Of a DNA stretch of 64,000 nucleotides, positions 43,341 to 55,592 are shown piece by piece. The stretch lies in the NCBI GenBank assembly GCA_032622095.1, contig CP136066.1:185850716-185914715 (forward strand). The letters run 5' to 3'. Both the position numbers and the translations under genes were made by a program. Origin of the DNA: Siphonodentalium dalli. Lineage: Eukaryota; Mollusca; Scaphopoda; Gadilida; Siphonodentaliidae. The notes beneath the pieces are model-generated. The model was not told the DNA's origin. It did not search any database and was given only the letters and a program-made list of their open reading frames with translations. The stretch's first letter is position 1. Every line of letters starts with the position of its first letter.

Positions 43341-43366
43341 GATTTTTAACACATAGGTTTACAGTG
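43341..43366 (-). repeat. CACTA-type right terminal inverted repeat
   Basis: Ends 'acacataggtttacagtg', the complement of a cactgtaaa start. 23 of 26 positions match 11769-11794. The flanking dinucleotide 'ca' is the same on both outer sides (11767-11768 and 43367-43368), but three-base flanks differ. Confidence 0.75.
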
Positions 43367-43387
43367 CACTAGACGGTTAGGAGTCGG

Positions 43388-43480
43388 TCATCAGGAGGTG
43401 AATTTAGTTACGATACCCCGCATAGCAGACTAGCATCACTAAATTCAACTTCTAGTGACCTCATTCTACACTGCCTCATC
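43388..43480. repeat. Family F MITE
   Basis: 'aggaggtgaatttagttacg' and 'actaaattcaacttctagtg' form the inverted arms, then 'acctcattcta'. Confidence 0.65.
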
Positions 43481-43689
43481 TGCTATCGGAGACCTAGACG
43501 CAGATTTTAGTTCCCATACGATGAAGATAGTTATGTGCACCCATTGGGCACCTCGATTATGCATTGTATCATCTCCCAATTTGTGGATATAGAGAAACTA
43601 AAAAGAAAAAGAAATTTCTAAAGAAACTAACAAAAACTTGTTAGGATGATAATAAATACACTTTCCAAAGAAGGTGAGGCCTAATCAGA

Positions 43690-43787
43690 ATGGGGTCCCG
43701 AGTGGGTGAATTTAGTGACGCTAGTCAGCTGTGCGGGGTAGCGTAACTAAATTCCCCCTCTGGGGACCTCATTCTGCAAATGTCCGG
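43690..43787. repeat. Family F MITE, best copy
   Basis: 'agaatggggtcccgagtggg' and 'tgaatttagtgacgcta' are inverted against 'tagcgtaactaaattccccc' and 'tctggggacctcattct'. About 98 bp, almost wholly palindromic. Confidence 0.8.
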
Positions 43788-43899
43788 CAACATATTTTGA
43801 GGCATGTTGATAATGTCTGCCCGGGAATGCTGCGTTGTCCGGTGCCAAACAAAAAAGCCTCTGTACATATATTGGCCGGGTTTCGCTAATAACTACCAT

Positions 43900-44803
43900 A
43901 TTTCGCAAAACAAAATTAAATTCTTTATTTTATTGTTCTTCGTTCACTTTGTGAGAGCAAACTCGTGGATTTGCCAAGAGCACGTAGTAATTTTCAGTTT
44001 ATTTTTGCACCGAATGTACATTTTACACTTCGGAGCAGATGAACCACTATACATTCAAAGTACCAAAGTCATCCACATTCCAAGTTATGGCTACATTTAT
44101 GAGCAATTTAATTTTACAAAGTTCTTGAGTTATGCATAATTTTATATTTATTTTGTGTATGTGCATGTTCTCAGTTTTGAGGACACTCTTCACAATCTGG
44201 TAAAGCAAGAGGAAAATTAATTATTTTATCTTCGAGTAACGGGGCGTAACTCTAAACTGTCAACGATATCCATATTTCTTGTTATTAAATTTGCAGAGCA
44301 CTATCGTTGAAATTAGATTGTCTTGAATGTTTTCATCATTTGGGGTACCACAAGCGTTAGTACGTCTGTAACAATATGTAGTAACAACGGCGTTGGAAAC
44401 AGTTTCTATTTACGAAAATACGTCTCCATAAGTACCAAAGTCATCAACATTCCAAGTTATGGTTACATAGATGAGCAATTAAATTTTACAAAGTCCTTGA
44501 TTTATGCATCATTCTATATTAATTTGTTTTGTACGTGCATGTGCTCGGTTTTGAGGACACTCTTCACAATTAGGAAAAGCAAGAGGAAAATAAATGATTT
44601 TATCTTCGAGTAACGGGGCGTAACTCTAAACTGTCAACGATATTCATATTTCTTGTTATTAAATTTACAGAGCACTATCGTTGAAATTAGATTGTCTTGA
44701 ATGTTTTCAGTATTTGAGGTACCACAAGCGTTAGTACGTCTGTAACAATATGTAGTAACAACGGCGTTGGAAACCATTTCTATTTACACAAAATACGTCT
44801 CCA
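43900..44803. repeat. 372-bp tandem duplication with upstream partial unit
   Basis: 44061-44432 and 44433-44803 are direct repeats starting 'taccaaagtcatc.acattc', with 'gttttgaggacactcttcac' and 'cttcgagtaacggggcgtaa' in both. The preceding segment 43905-44060 recurs, diverged, at 45593-45720, so an older duplication spans the region. Confidence 0.85.
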
Positions 44804-45417
44804 TCCAATGTTACCAAAATAAATAGCAAATCGATAATTTCGTGTCAGTCCGCCTCTCTTCTTCCGATATGGTGTTATAGATATTACTTATCTGCGGCCC
44901 GGAAGAGGGCAAGCCTATGTACATACATTTTTCCACCGCTCACTACCTCTATTTCCCACATAAAGCCTGCCTAATAAACGTCATATTTATTACGACAATG
45001 TAGCTTTATTATAGGTTAGTACTACTTTCATGACATAATTGCATATGCAAATGCGCAGGTAACTAGACGTCTACGGACGTCAACCGGACCAAATGACATC
45101 ATTGTGATTTTGGGACGTTTTTATCGTCCATAATTCTCCGCAATTGATACAAAATTCGTAAACGGATATGTGTTTTCGCTCTAAAACATATATAAACCAT
45201 TAGTTCAAGGCCAGCTTAGAATAACTATAAAAAACCAACGAACTATTTCTCTCTAAGCTGCACTCCGGTTTTTGCACATCATGAATGCTAATTAGTTTGC
45301 TTGACCTAATGTAAGGGCGTCATCGGAGTAAAGAATGTAAAACTGAGGAAAATGACAGACTTACTTCACAAAAGGCAAGTTTTGTGCGATGGATAAATAA
45401 AATATGTAGCTATCGTT
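44804..45417. other. Non-coding stretch
   Basis: Nothing recognised. Confidence 0.4.
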
Positions 45418-45531
45418 GTCGCTTAAACTGTTTATGTCCGCTCGGGGAATTTTGGCGTTCTATTGGACTCGACAGAGCATCGGCCAATAGATGCTCAAAT
45501 CCCCCTCACGGACATAAACAGTTTAAGCGAC
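45418..45531. repeat. Palindrome, 114 bp with 23-bp perfect arms
   Basis: 'gtcgcttaaactgtttatgt' plus ccg is exactly inverted at the right end. The inner sequence ('ctattggactcg' versus 'catcggccaatag') also pairs in part. Confidence 0.85.
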
Positions 45532-45592
45532 GACACTTGCTATATACATATTTTGTATGTATGTAGGCCTACTGTGTCGCTGACAACGGCCA

Positions 45593-45790
45593 TATTTTGC
45601 AAAACAAAATTTAAATTCTCCTTTTTTTTTGTCAAGAGTACGTGGTAATTCTCAGTTGAGTTTATATGCACCGAATGTACATTTTAAACTTCGGAGCAGA
45701 TGAACCAATACATTCAAAGTACCAAAGTCATCCACATTCCAAGGTATACATTGTCACATATTTTACAAAGTCCTTGATTTATGCATCATT
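45593..45790. repeat. Diverged copy of the 43.9-44.2 kb unit
   Basis: Shares 'gcaccgaatgtacatttta', 'cttcggagcagatgaacca' and 'attcaaagtaccaaagtcat' with 43985-44070. Confidence 0.8.
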
Positions 45791-46282
45791 CTCTTTTTTG
45801 TATGATGTACATGCATGTGCTCTATGATGCTGGTGGGTCCTGATGATGCTGGTAGGACAAACTGTTGATGTTAAGAAACAGTACCGTATGTTTTCTAAAG
45901 TTGTACACTTCCATGATTTCGCAGTGTTTGACGAATATGAGAGATTTGAGAAATAGCCAGTTTCTGTGTGAAACATTCAAGAACATTTCTATTTTAAAAT
46001 TGTGGCTGCGATGGTAGCTGGTGTTTCCAAAACGACAGGAATAGATATCTTAATTGTGGACTGTTAACAACAACTAACAATATTGTTTTAATATACATGT
46101 TTCATACATTTAACGGCTTTTCCCCAATTACTTCAGATTAGCCATGCAATGCCGCGAAAATGACAACTTTACAAAACATAACGGTACTTTTTCTCATCGG
46201 TTTGCCATACCATTATCATAGAAATTGAGCAGGACCACTTAACCAGGGGTGTGTATATATGTACATTAAAGCCACATGGCGG
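45791..46282. other. Non-coding stretch
   Basis: Nothing recognised apart from a doubled 'gatgatgctggt(g/a)gg' near 45825-45855. Confidence 0.4.
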
Positions 46283-46480
46283 TTTGCGCTCCAAAATAAA
46301 CATAATATCATTCGCTTTTGAATTTTTCTCAGTTTCAAAATAGGTCGATACATATCTTAACTATATACTGTGCATATGTGTTTGGGACACCAAACACAAA
46401 CCAGCCATTTGCACGACATGGAAGAGAAAAGAGTGTTCCTGGCAGTTTATTCCTGATATGGTAGCAATAAAGAGCGTTTG
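46283..46480. repeat. Dispersed repeat D (copy 2)
   Basis: Pairs with 9281-9505; 'tttgcgctccaaaataaaca' and 'cctgatatggtagcaataaa' are the best matching ends. Confidence 0.6.
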
Positions 46481-48107
46481 TCTGACTTCTGGCGAAAAGT
46501 TGTAACCGGCTGAAAAATGGCTGTGTTTTTCAGAGCATATGAAGTCGGTACATCAAAAGTTCGTTTATTTGTCGACCTGTTGTATCCGTCGCTCCAAATT
46601 ACGTAGAAAAATAAATTGGAGGTTCGAATGAGCCATGTTCGTTTAAAGAACAATGTGTGACGGGAAATTTTGCAACTAATCGAGTCGTCGTGTGAACATT
46701 TTGTGCGATGATGTCACATTGCATCAAAGAATCAGAATGACGCGCTATACAGGACAGTGGAGGGAATTTGTGTGATTTCAACTGACTCTCATGTTGGCCG
46801 CGATGAGTTCTGAATCGACGACTCATGACGCGAATCGATTTCACCCATAATCATCGTGCCAATACGTGGATTTGTTTGCACGGAGGGTTCGAAATTCAGG
46901 CCGCGACATTCGAATGAAATTAATTGGCAACTTCGGCTCGATATTGGACAGTGAAGAAACAGTAGAAACTATTCAACGCGCAAAACTTAGCCGTGGGCCA
47001 CGAGTACGCCAATAGCTTCCATTCCAATTTCACGGCAAGGTACCGAGTAGAGCTATCGAACGTTTCGCATTTGCATTTCAATTGAATGTGGAAATGCAAT
47101 GTTTGACGTAGGTTCCCGAGTTCCGAATGAATTGTCGATAACCCTTCCATAAATAAATTACTCAATAGTTTCTCTGTAATAAATTCCATTTTTTATTTTT
47201 GCTTCTCTTGCATCGTCGTCGCGTCGTGTCACATTATTTACACAATTATTTTCGTATTTCTGATATCTAATTGATATTTCCGGGTAAATTGTAGATGTTA
47301 AATATTCGTGTGGTTTTATCACGATGTCTATGACGTGTGTCCCGCTCGTCCAATTAACGAACTCTAACTAAATGGAGTTCCCTGCTAAAATAACATGAAC
47401 ACCATAATGTTCTCTCACTTAAGCCCAGCCAACTTTTGGAGATAAAAGAGGAAATCGTATTGACAGAGCATGAAGACTAACATCACGGCATCAGCAGCTT
47501 CGGGCTACAATTCTGGTATTGCTTCACATGTTTTTCCATTCAATGTCCCCGGGTTATAGTTTCTGCTTTATGATAGGGGCATATGACAGACTATTTTTTC
47601 AGGAAGTGTACGAAGGGTGGGCTGTATATAGCGTAGCATAATACATGCCTGTCAAATCTTCAAGAAATTATTCGCTGCGGTTGTGGCATTGGGGAACTAA
47701 ACTGCATGTAAAAGTCATGTGCATCGCCGCCCATACAACGTCCCCAACGGTGTCTGCATTTCCTCTTATTTTACAACCACGAACATATAGTTTTTGAAAG
47801 GTGCCCATTTACTTTATAATGCAAATATATTAATTGTTATGGCAAACGAACCTTCTTGAACATGACTATCGAGTGCGGCTAGTGTAGCGGACGTCTTGTG
47901 GTCGTCATGATCGTACACATAAATTTCCAAGAAGCTTGAAGAAACTAAGTACGTTCTTGGTGATAAACATGCGAACGTGCAGGATATCTGCGAGATATTT
48001 GTGACGCTTGTAGAACTTGAAGTTATGTTTAACAAATTATGTAAGCAAGCCGCATTGTCTTTCAATTACAACTCGCGCTAAAGGGGGTGACAAATCTTGT
48101 TAGACTA
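46481..48107. other. Non-coding stretch
   Basis: Antisense ORFs of 80-89 codons (46599-46844, 46920-47189, 47814-48065) show no family resemblance or splice support. Confidence 0.4.
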
Positions 48108-48111
48108 TTAA

Positions 48112-48357
48112 CCCCTTCTAGAGGTTCATGTCGGGAGCTGCGTTGGTGTATAGCATTAAAGAACCTGTACCAGTACATTCTCTTATATACGCACATATAA
48201 AACAATGTACTGGCTTGCAAGGTCAATGCAAATATTGCCAGGCCAATGTATATTTTCTCTTAGATATGCGAGGCTCCCCGTGGGAGACTCGCATATATAA
48301 GAGAATGTATTGGCACAGGGTTTTCGCAAAAAATCAGGAGCTCCATACATGGAGGGG
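48112..48357. mobile_element. Intact family C MITE (piggyBac-like), 246 bp
   Basis: TTAA at 48108-48111 and 48358-48361. The left end 'ccccttctagaggttcatgt' and the right end 'ctccatacatggagggg' are imperfect inverted copies. They continue into 'cattctcttatata' / 'tatataagagaatgt'. A 24-nt C run begins directly after the right TTAA. Confidence 0.85.
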
Positions 48358-48385
48358 TTAACCCCCCCCCCCCCCCCCCCCCCCC

Positions 48386-50100
48386 ACACACACACAATAT
48401 GTTATTCAGCAATGTGTAGTTGCATGTATTATTTTCATTATGTCGTGTGTGTGAATCTGTCTTCATATTGACTATAAAATACCCCACCATAACCTGTCCT
48501 ACATTATATGCTTATATGTGACATAGGGTGACTTTAATATGGTTGTATTAACCGTTTCTGTTTTATCATTTTGACTATAGACAATTACAAATTGTTCAAT
48601 GTAGTTTTTGATCACACGAGCGACAGTAGATCCGTAATAACACGTTCTTTGTCCTCAACACCTGTTTTATCTAGAATACCAATTTGAGTTATTAAAGCGT
48701 TCAATTTCGTCTCATATTATCAATAGCCACTATAATGCGAAGCCTTCGGTCGACCGCTTCACGCGAGAATTGAACTTCATCATAAATTAACTAAAACTGA
48801 AATTTGAAGAAAATTGGAATCAAGTGTATGAGTCAGGCTTCAAATTGTAACAAATTTTATCGCCTCGGGGTAATTATTAATTATGACTTTGTACACAGAT
48901 ATATAATTTTCCAGCCAAACTTTTCACCCGATAGGGGCTCATAATTGGTGAAAATTACACGCTACGCATTACTTATGTTAAACTCCAGACTAAACCAGCC
49001 GACTTCAATATGTGGAGTCAAATTTCCCGGCATGACTCAGTGTGAAGGTGTATCGTTGTGAGAATAACCGCGCCCACAAAAATAATTAGTGAAAGTCAAT
49101 CGGTGCATTTACTTTTCGCATATATATACCCCTGTATGCTAAGCCCGCGCGTGTTCATGCAAATGGATGATAACCAGATTCGTGTATCTGGGCTTGTGTG
49201 TCAATTGCTTTATGTGGTCGATGTATATCATGCCATGAATCGCTATACTATAGCTGCGTCCGTAAAGATCATACTCAACCTGGGAACTGTTTGATGCTCT
49301 CACCCGTTCTGACAGGGAACCTTATAACATTGAACAAACAAGGCAGGGAATATATTTCTTTGTTAACACTTGTTCCTCGGTAATCTACTTCACATTAGGG
49401 GATGTCACAGCTCGAGATTGCATGTTTTTTGTGAGCCACTTAATTTAATTAGGACCTTCATCAACAGTGAAATATAGTATTTAAGAACAGATATTAACTG
49501 AGAATATATTACTTCCAGTGTTTTTTTTCTCAATGTTATAAAGTTCCCTGTCACAACAAAAATATAGAGTAAAGATAGAGTAAAGATTCGTGGGATAGTC
49601 TAGGGTCGAAGCTTTCTACGTACAGTGAAGCTATTTCCCTTGAGATTAACTCACTGTGTGGTCTTTCCTCTAACAATGAAGGTGACACCGTCGTGATATG
49701 AAATGGTGACAAACTTCAACTTAACCAAACTAAATGATGGTTGTGGAATTCGAAAGACCCCGCCCGACAGTAAGATATATTCGTTTTATACGTATGTATT
49801 TGATGCATGATGAATCATGTAAACGTGTGCAGCTTATAAAGGCATGTCGCAGTTTTAAACCATACATGTATATGTTTATAATCTAGTATGTTGATCGCGT
49901 GGTGAACATAGGAAGAATATAAATTCGGATTTAAGTTGCAATGAAAACAATTTGAACGCGAATAAAAGTGCACCCAAGCAGCCCAGATTGGTACGATACC
50001 AAGGGGAACAATCCATGTCTCTGTCGATTCCCAGAATACTTTATAGATGAGTTAATACAACCATGCACATTACAACTAGAATTCGCGAATAAATTGGCCA
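48386..50100. other. Non-coding stretch with SINE-like remnants
   Basis: 'ataaccagattcgtgtatct' at 49170 and 'tcactgtgtggtctttcctc' at 49650 resemble parts of the SINE at 51770-52110. No coding exon was recognised. Confidence 0.4.
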
Positions 50101-50195
50101 ACATATCCTCGCGAAAATACGCATACAATCGACCTAGAATATGAAATAGGTACATAGTGTGAGTATTTGATTGAGATATAAGCAGATAATGGAGC
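50101..50195. repeat. Family A fragment
   Basis: 'acatatcctcgcgaaaatac' to 'taagcagataatgga' matches the left part of 61892-62305. Confidence 0.55.
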
Positions 50196-50291
50196 CATGA
50201 AAAGTCGTGATACCAAAGCACAACCAAATCCAATAACTAACACCCGAATTACAAGGTGATATGTTCATACAGATGGACAGATGGACCCATA

Positions 50292-52329
50292 CGGCCGAAT
50301 TCTGGTCCCTGGTCTAGACCAGGGTTTCGTGTAAACTATAGTCTAGACCAGGCCGAAACCACGGTGATCGCCATGTGTTACCCAGCTTCGAGGCGAGTAA
50401 GCTGGGATTATTGGTCAGCACTGGTCCGTATTCTCGTCTTTTTGAAACTCAGGTTTACGTAAACCATGGTTTGCCTTCTTATTGTCATTCAAGCCTGTGT
50501 CGGTCTGTTCATAATTCGAACCATGTGGTAACGTACAAGTTCTGGTAACAGAAACATATGTATTTTTTTGAAGCATTTATCTTTATGTTAACCAAATAGG
50601 AATTGTGTTTTATTGATATGCCGTGTAGAAGAAAGATTATAATTATATATGAACTGGACAAAATGTAATATAATCGATAATTATGTGTGTTATAGGTAAT
50701 AGTCTACAACTGAGACCTATAGTACCCCCCTGGTCTGAGATTTTTGTATAAACCGAGACTTGAACCTGAGACAAGAATACCGTTTTCTGTTTTCGCAGTA
50801 ACGATACAGATTGGTAATTTGATTGTAAATCATGCGTGCGTTTATCTGGCTTTACAGTGGAGTTTTATTTGCAACATCCTTGCCGTGTTTGAAAGCATAT
50901 TACCGTTAGATGGATTAAGTCAGATTTTCGTGCTATTATTTCTAATATGTTATCGATGGGTTTGGTTGACACGGTTAAATAGGGAATGATAGTAGTTTTG
51001 CAATCGGAACGTAATCCGCATTGGATTCGGGTGTCTTTCGTTCCGTGTTTCCGAAATGAATTGAGGTCGGAGCTAGTTTTGATAATACCAATTCATCATT
51101 TGAGAATAAATTATTGCTGGACTGGATATACAATATAACAGCAAAAACTCTCAAAATTATATTAAGACGGAACGAAAAATTGTGGTTAAAAATAAGGAAA
51201 TGTCCGATTAAAATGAATTAAATTAAATTAAATTAAATGCATGGTACCCCTGCTCTTGATTAATGATTTATTTGGTCCAGTTTCTTAAGCCTTGACATTT
51301 CAAATTGTTTATTTGTCATAATTTATCTTTAAACATGGATTTGGAAAAAAATTACATGGCAATGGAAATATCTGCTATCGGGAGTGTGATACAACGCACC
51401 AATCTCGATTTGTTTCCGATACCCCCCCCCCCCCCCCCCCGTTGTAACCATTTCAATAACTTCAATCACGGCGATAGTTATTTAGAATCTTTCGAAATGT
51501 TCAACTTATTGCAAATTCCCAAGTCCGCGTAATTACATTGCACATGTCACCCCCCTCACCCCATGCAATGAATTGTTGAAAAATTCCAACAAGTACCTCA
51601 CTATTTCCAGTTGTTGAACATTCCCACCTGATATCCCCTATAATAATGGTTCGAAATGTTTTCAAGAGATGAATGTAATTTATGTGTATTTTGACGCAAA
51701 GTTGAACAATATATAGTTGATTCTTGATCTGAACAAACAATATTTTACACTATACATTGGTTTTAAGGACGCCGGTGGTCCCGTCGGTAGAATGCTCGGG
51801 GGCATTATGCCGCCATTTGCCATCTAGCGCTGACGAAGCTGGTTCGAATGCCGACAAGCGCGGATTCGCGATCCACTCTAAGTGAGGATAATCTGATTCG
51901 TGTATCTGGGCAAGTTAGTCGGTCCCTTTCCGGGGTCGGTATTTATACACACGGTGTTTCTCGGTGAATTTACTCTCTGTGTAGACTTTCCTCCACCCGT
52001 AAAACTGACAACGTCGTGACTTCCGCATAGGGGGTGAGAATTCCGCACCACCCTTGCCCCGTGATCACCGTCGAACGGCGACGGCATACGGATACCGCTA
52101 TACAACACGGATATAAGCCGTATTCACGTGCTCAGGTTTGGATACACCAACACACCAATCTCGACGCAGCGCTCAGAACGCTTTTGTCCATAGATTGTCA
52201 TTGATTGTCGTTGATTGTACAACAATGCGCCGATCCCAGCTTGCGACCAAGTGGTTTCGCGAGACCAAGTCCTGACATGGAACACCTTGATTATTTGGGT
52301 GGTCTAGACCTGAGACCAGAATTCAGCCG
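50292..52329. mobile_element. ~2.0-kb element bounded by cggccgaattctgg repeats
   Basis: 'cggccgaattctggtccctg' with gtctagacc on the left and 'ggtctagacctgagaccaga' with attcagccg on the right are inverted. ATA flanks both ends (50289-50291 and 52330-52332). A further internal half-site lies at 50720-50770 ('ccctggtctgaga'). No transposase was recognised inside; the SINE at 51770-52110 is nested. Confidence 0.6.
51770..52110 (+). repeat. tRNA-derived SINE
   Basis: 'gccggtggtcccgtcggtag' resembles a pol III A box, and 'ggttcgaatgcc' at 51841 is a good B box, about 60 bp apart as in a tRNA. The body includes 'gtgtatctgggcaagttag' and 'gactttcctccacccgtaaa'. It would be transcribed by RNA polymerase III and moved by a LINE. 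The acceptor stem is not intact, so it is not a working tRNA gene. Confidence 0.7.
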
Positions 52330-52332
52330 ATA

Positions 52333-52419
52333 GGGAGTCTCACATATGTAAGAGAGTGTAAGAGAATGCATTGTCAAAGGGTTTTTGTTAAATTTCAGGA
52401 AACTCTAGTTATGGAAGGA
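52333..52419. repeat. Half of a family C MITE
   Basis: 'gtaagagaatgcattgtcaa' through 'ctagttatggaagga', followed by TTAA at 52420-52423. The left half is absent, cut at the edge of the element ending at 52329. Confidence 0.65.
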
Positions 52420-52498
52420 TTAACAAATCAGTCCAAACTTGACGACTATCATAGCTTGCAATATAATTACTTTAAAATCCTTATTTATCTCATTGCAA

Positions 52499-52663
52499 GC
52501 ACATAATCTGCTTATAATGGTCACATTATGAGTCGATAATGTGACTAAAATGTTCACATTTTCAGCACATTAGCGACTCAAAATAGGCCATTCTAAGTAG
52601 ATTATCTACCTAAAACAAGTTCTTTATAAGCAGATACTGTGCAGAATTTTGGGAGAACAGGCT
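52499..52663. repeat. Family A-related MITE
   Basis: 'gcacataatctgcttataat' to 'gggagaacaggct'. Shares 'gagtcgataatgtgactaaa' and 'agattatctacctaaaa' with 61892-62305. Confidence 0.7.
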
Positions 52664-52828
52664 AAATTGGCTGTCCCAACACGACAGCGTCTTATGAAAT
52701 CTAAAACAGGAAGCATCACAATTCTCGACGAGCCAACGAACAGAAATAGTCAACATGACTGACTTTAGTTGGCTAAATTAGTTGTCCCAGTATATGAACA
52801 TTCTTTAAGCCACAATCGCGTAATATCC

Positions 52829-54600
52829 TCGTTTTATCAAACACATACTCACGAAACTATGTGACTAATTTCCCACTCATATGTAGGGAAATTTCACAGA
52901 AGGGCGAGAATACCACAAGAGTCAAACATATTTAGAAAATCGTGTTTACGACAGCGTATACCAGACGGCAGAGTAGGAAATCATTGCGAGACAGACTCAT
53001 GTTGTACTCGTTTTATCAGTTATATTCTTGTGAAACTCTGTGACTAATTACCCAAACACTCGTAGGCACATTCCACATAAAGGTCAGTACATGTATATAT
53101 GTACCATAGAAGGAAATCATTCTAGGCTATCTGGCATAGTACCCAAAACTATTCACCTTCTTATTTAACCTCACCTGTCAACTCCATATTATATAATTAA
53201 ATCTAAATTTAAATCGAGGATAGAAACTAATATATATAGCTCTCATAAATATTCAAACACATCCTCACCTGTTATCAATACCTACTACTATATGTCACGA
53301 ACAAAGAGAGACGAAACGCTGCCCCAGCGACGTCAATTGAACCACCATCGAATGTCGGCTCTTCATTTAGGGATTCAGGTGTGATCTGTTTCATGAGGAT
53401 AGTCCACAGTAATATGTTGCACAAATGCTTTCGTTTTGTTTTTGCGGACTATTAGTAGTGTAGAGAACACAACATATCAATAAGATCGAGGAGCAATCGG
53501 TTGTCCCACACGACATGCATGGTCTAATGAAATCACAATTTTGGGGCCGGCAATGAAGAAAAAGCATTAAAGGTGGATTATCTCTTTGTAAACATGTATT
53601 ATATAGTTACCGGGTTATAAAATATTAGATTTGAATCGAAGACTCCTGTCCGGAAATGCTTCTATCGATTAATATTAATTTTATTTCGAATATTTTCTGG
53701 TAAAAAAAGGTGTGTTTGTTCAGCTAACGAACAATAGTGGTTACTGTTAACATAGACCAGAAATTATATTGTGCAATTTTGTCACAAATAAACGTTAATT
53801 ATACTCATTATCGCTTATATATGTGGAACAAAACAATACAAACAACCAATCTGTGACATTTGACATTCGTTGCGTAGCCGTAGGAACAGCCCAGTGCTCT
53901 ATATCGCAATACTGTCTCATCCGAATGGTCGGTTCTAAAAATAGTAACATAAATGGGCCCGATTTAACATTCGAAATAAAATCAATATTAATTGATAGAA
54001 GCTTTTCCGGACATAGATCTTCAGTTCATATCTATTATTTTATACCCACGCAACTATTTAAAATTTGTTATTTAAAGAGATAATCCATCTTTAATATGAT
54101 TTCGAATTGACTTCGTTTGTTCATTTGTTGACCCAGAGTAATAAAATTCTACGAGACAGAGGCGTGGTGCACTTGGTTTATCAATCATGTTCTTCTGAAA
54201 CTGTGTGACTAATTACCCAAACATTTGTATATAGGCAAATTTCCCATGAAGGCCAGTATACCCTAGAAGGAAATATTGCTAGCCTATATATCTTTAACAT
54301 TAATCAAACTATTCACCCTCTTATTTAAGTTCACCTGTCGACCCCATATTAAGTGAAGTGTTAATTAAATCTTAATTGAAATCGAGGCTAGTTAACTAAT
54401 ACAGCTCCCAAAAAAATGTTCAAACACTTCTTTACCTTTTATCAATAACTATATGTCACGATCGAACAGGGACGACACTGTGCCTCCAGCGACGTCAATT
54501 GAACCACCATCCAATGTCGGTCCTTCATTTCGGGTCTCAGGTGTGATCCATTTCGTGAGGATAGTCCTTAGTAATATGTTGCATATATCCCTTTGTTGCT
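52829..54600. repeat. ~450-bp direct duplication, copies at 52987 and 54150
   Basis: 52987-53438 and 54150-54590 align throughout ('cagcgacgtcaattgaacca', 'ctgtgactaattacccaaac'). A shorter third copy lies at 52829-52920. The right copy has an open frame (54453-54638) that is broken in the left copy, so coding is doubtful. A TTAA-flanked MITE lies between them. Confidence 0.8.
53571..54090. mobile_element. TTAA-flanked element, 520 bp
   Basis: TTAA at 53567-53570 and 54091-54094. The ends 'aggtggattatctctttgta' and the complement of 'tttaaagagataatccatct' match over about 20 bp. TTAA targets occur with piggyBac and Kolobok, and the AGG start differs from families B and C. No transposase. Confidence 0.8.
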
Positions 54601-55527
54601 TGTGTGGACTCTGCCCATTGATTTTCCTCCGGTTCTAAACTCATCAAAGACATCGTATAACACGCCGTGCCAGGCCGGACCAATCGCCTATTATACTTAC
54701 ACTAGGAATTTTTCGATATTATATTTTGAGCATAACGAGTCTTGTGTATTCTGTAACAATGTTGCGTGTTTACTCGTTCTTCTTGCCGAAGGAGATATAT
54801 GAATTAAAAATATACCCTATTTAGATATTGACCCAGTTTTGATAATGTATCCCTCGGGTGGATTTCAGACGCCCACTCAGTGTCGATTGTAAGGATAACT
54901 ATCTCGTTGCTAACTCCAAGTAGTGTCCGATGACGTAGCAGAATTGGATATGAAATAGATAAGTGGATTTTGTGGTTATCTTATGCTAAAAAAAACATCT
55001 TGGTGAATCGTATTTCTCATAGAGCTTTCGGTGTTCAATATAAGCTAAAATAATAGCATGCCTATAAATTAAAACAAGCATACATTTCTTGATATATACT
55101 CATCAGACTCGCGCATTTTCCTTTAAGAATTATGTTTCCGTTCTACCTCTTACTCTCTCCAATTATAGTAATTATAGTCACCCTTCAGTTGAGTGTCGTG
55201 CTAAACCGAAAAGAAAAAATGAAAAAAAACCTTCAAATTATTCTATGCTGTATATCATGCTTTCAATTACAATATAACAGATTGTCCGATCCCCTGTTTA
55301 GAGCCACTGAATGCCCGTTGATGTAAGTAAGAGTGCAAGCGTGAGCGCGTGGAGTGTATGCCTTAATGTATGTATCAGATGAATATTATATTTATGATCC
55401 AACATGTACAACCATTAATTTTACATGTAAAATCATCTGACTGTTTCAATAAACAAATTATTTAAAAAAAAGAAGAAGATAATAGCATGCATGCGACATC
55501 ATTTGAAAATTTCGAGTTGGTAATTAT
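54601..55527. other. Non-coding stretch
   Basis: Short ORFs only. Nothing recognised. Confidence 0.4.
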
Positions 55528-55592
55528 CACATGGGGCAAGAATTCCTAAGAATTTTATAATTATCCATAATAAAATATTCCTGCCCCCTGTG
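55528..55592. mobile_element. 65-bp minimal hAT-like element
   Basis: Right end 'attcctgccccctgtg' with 'ataattatccataataaaat' matches the terminus of the fold-back element at 17193-18504. The left end 'cacatggggcaagaatt' is an imperfect inverted copy. The flanks gtaattat / gtagttat (55520-55527 and 55593-55600) match at 7 of 8 as a target duplication. Confidence 0.75.

Noticed and set aside
46920-47189. 89-codon minus-strand ORF
   Set aside because: No acceptor or donor and no family resemblance.
48362-48385. C run next to a MITE as a special structure
   Set aside because: Similar C or G runs occur at 10076, 10582, 16422, 19169, 23701 and 51422. They are ordinary homopolymers and likely assembly-sensitive.
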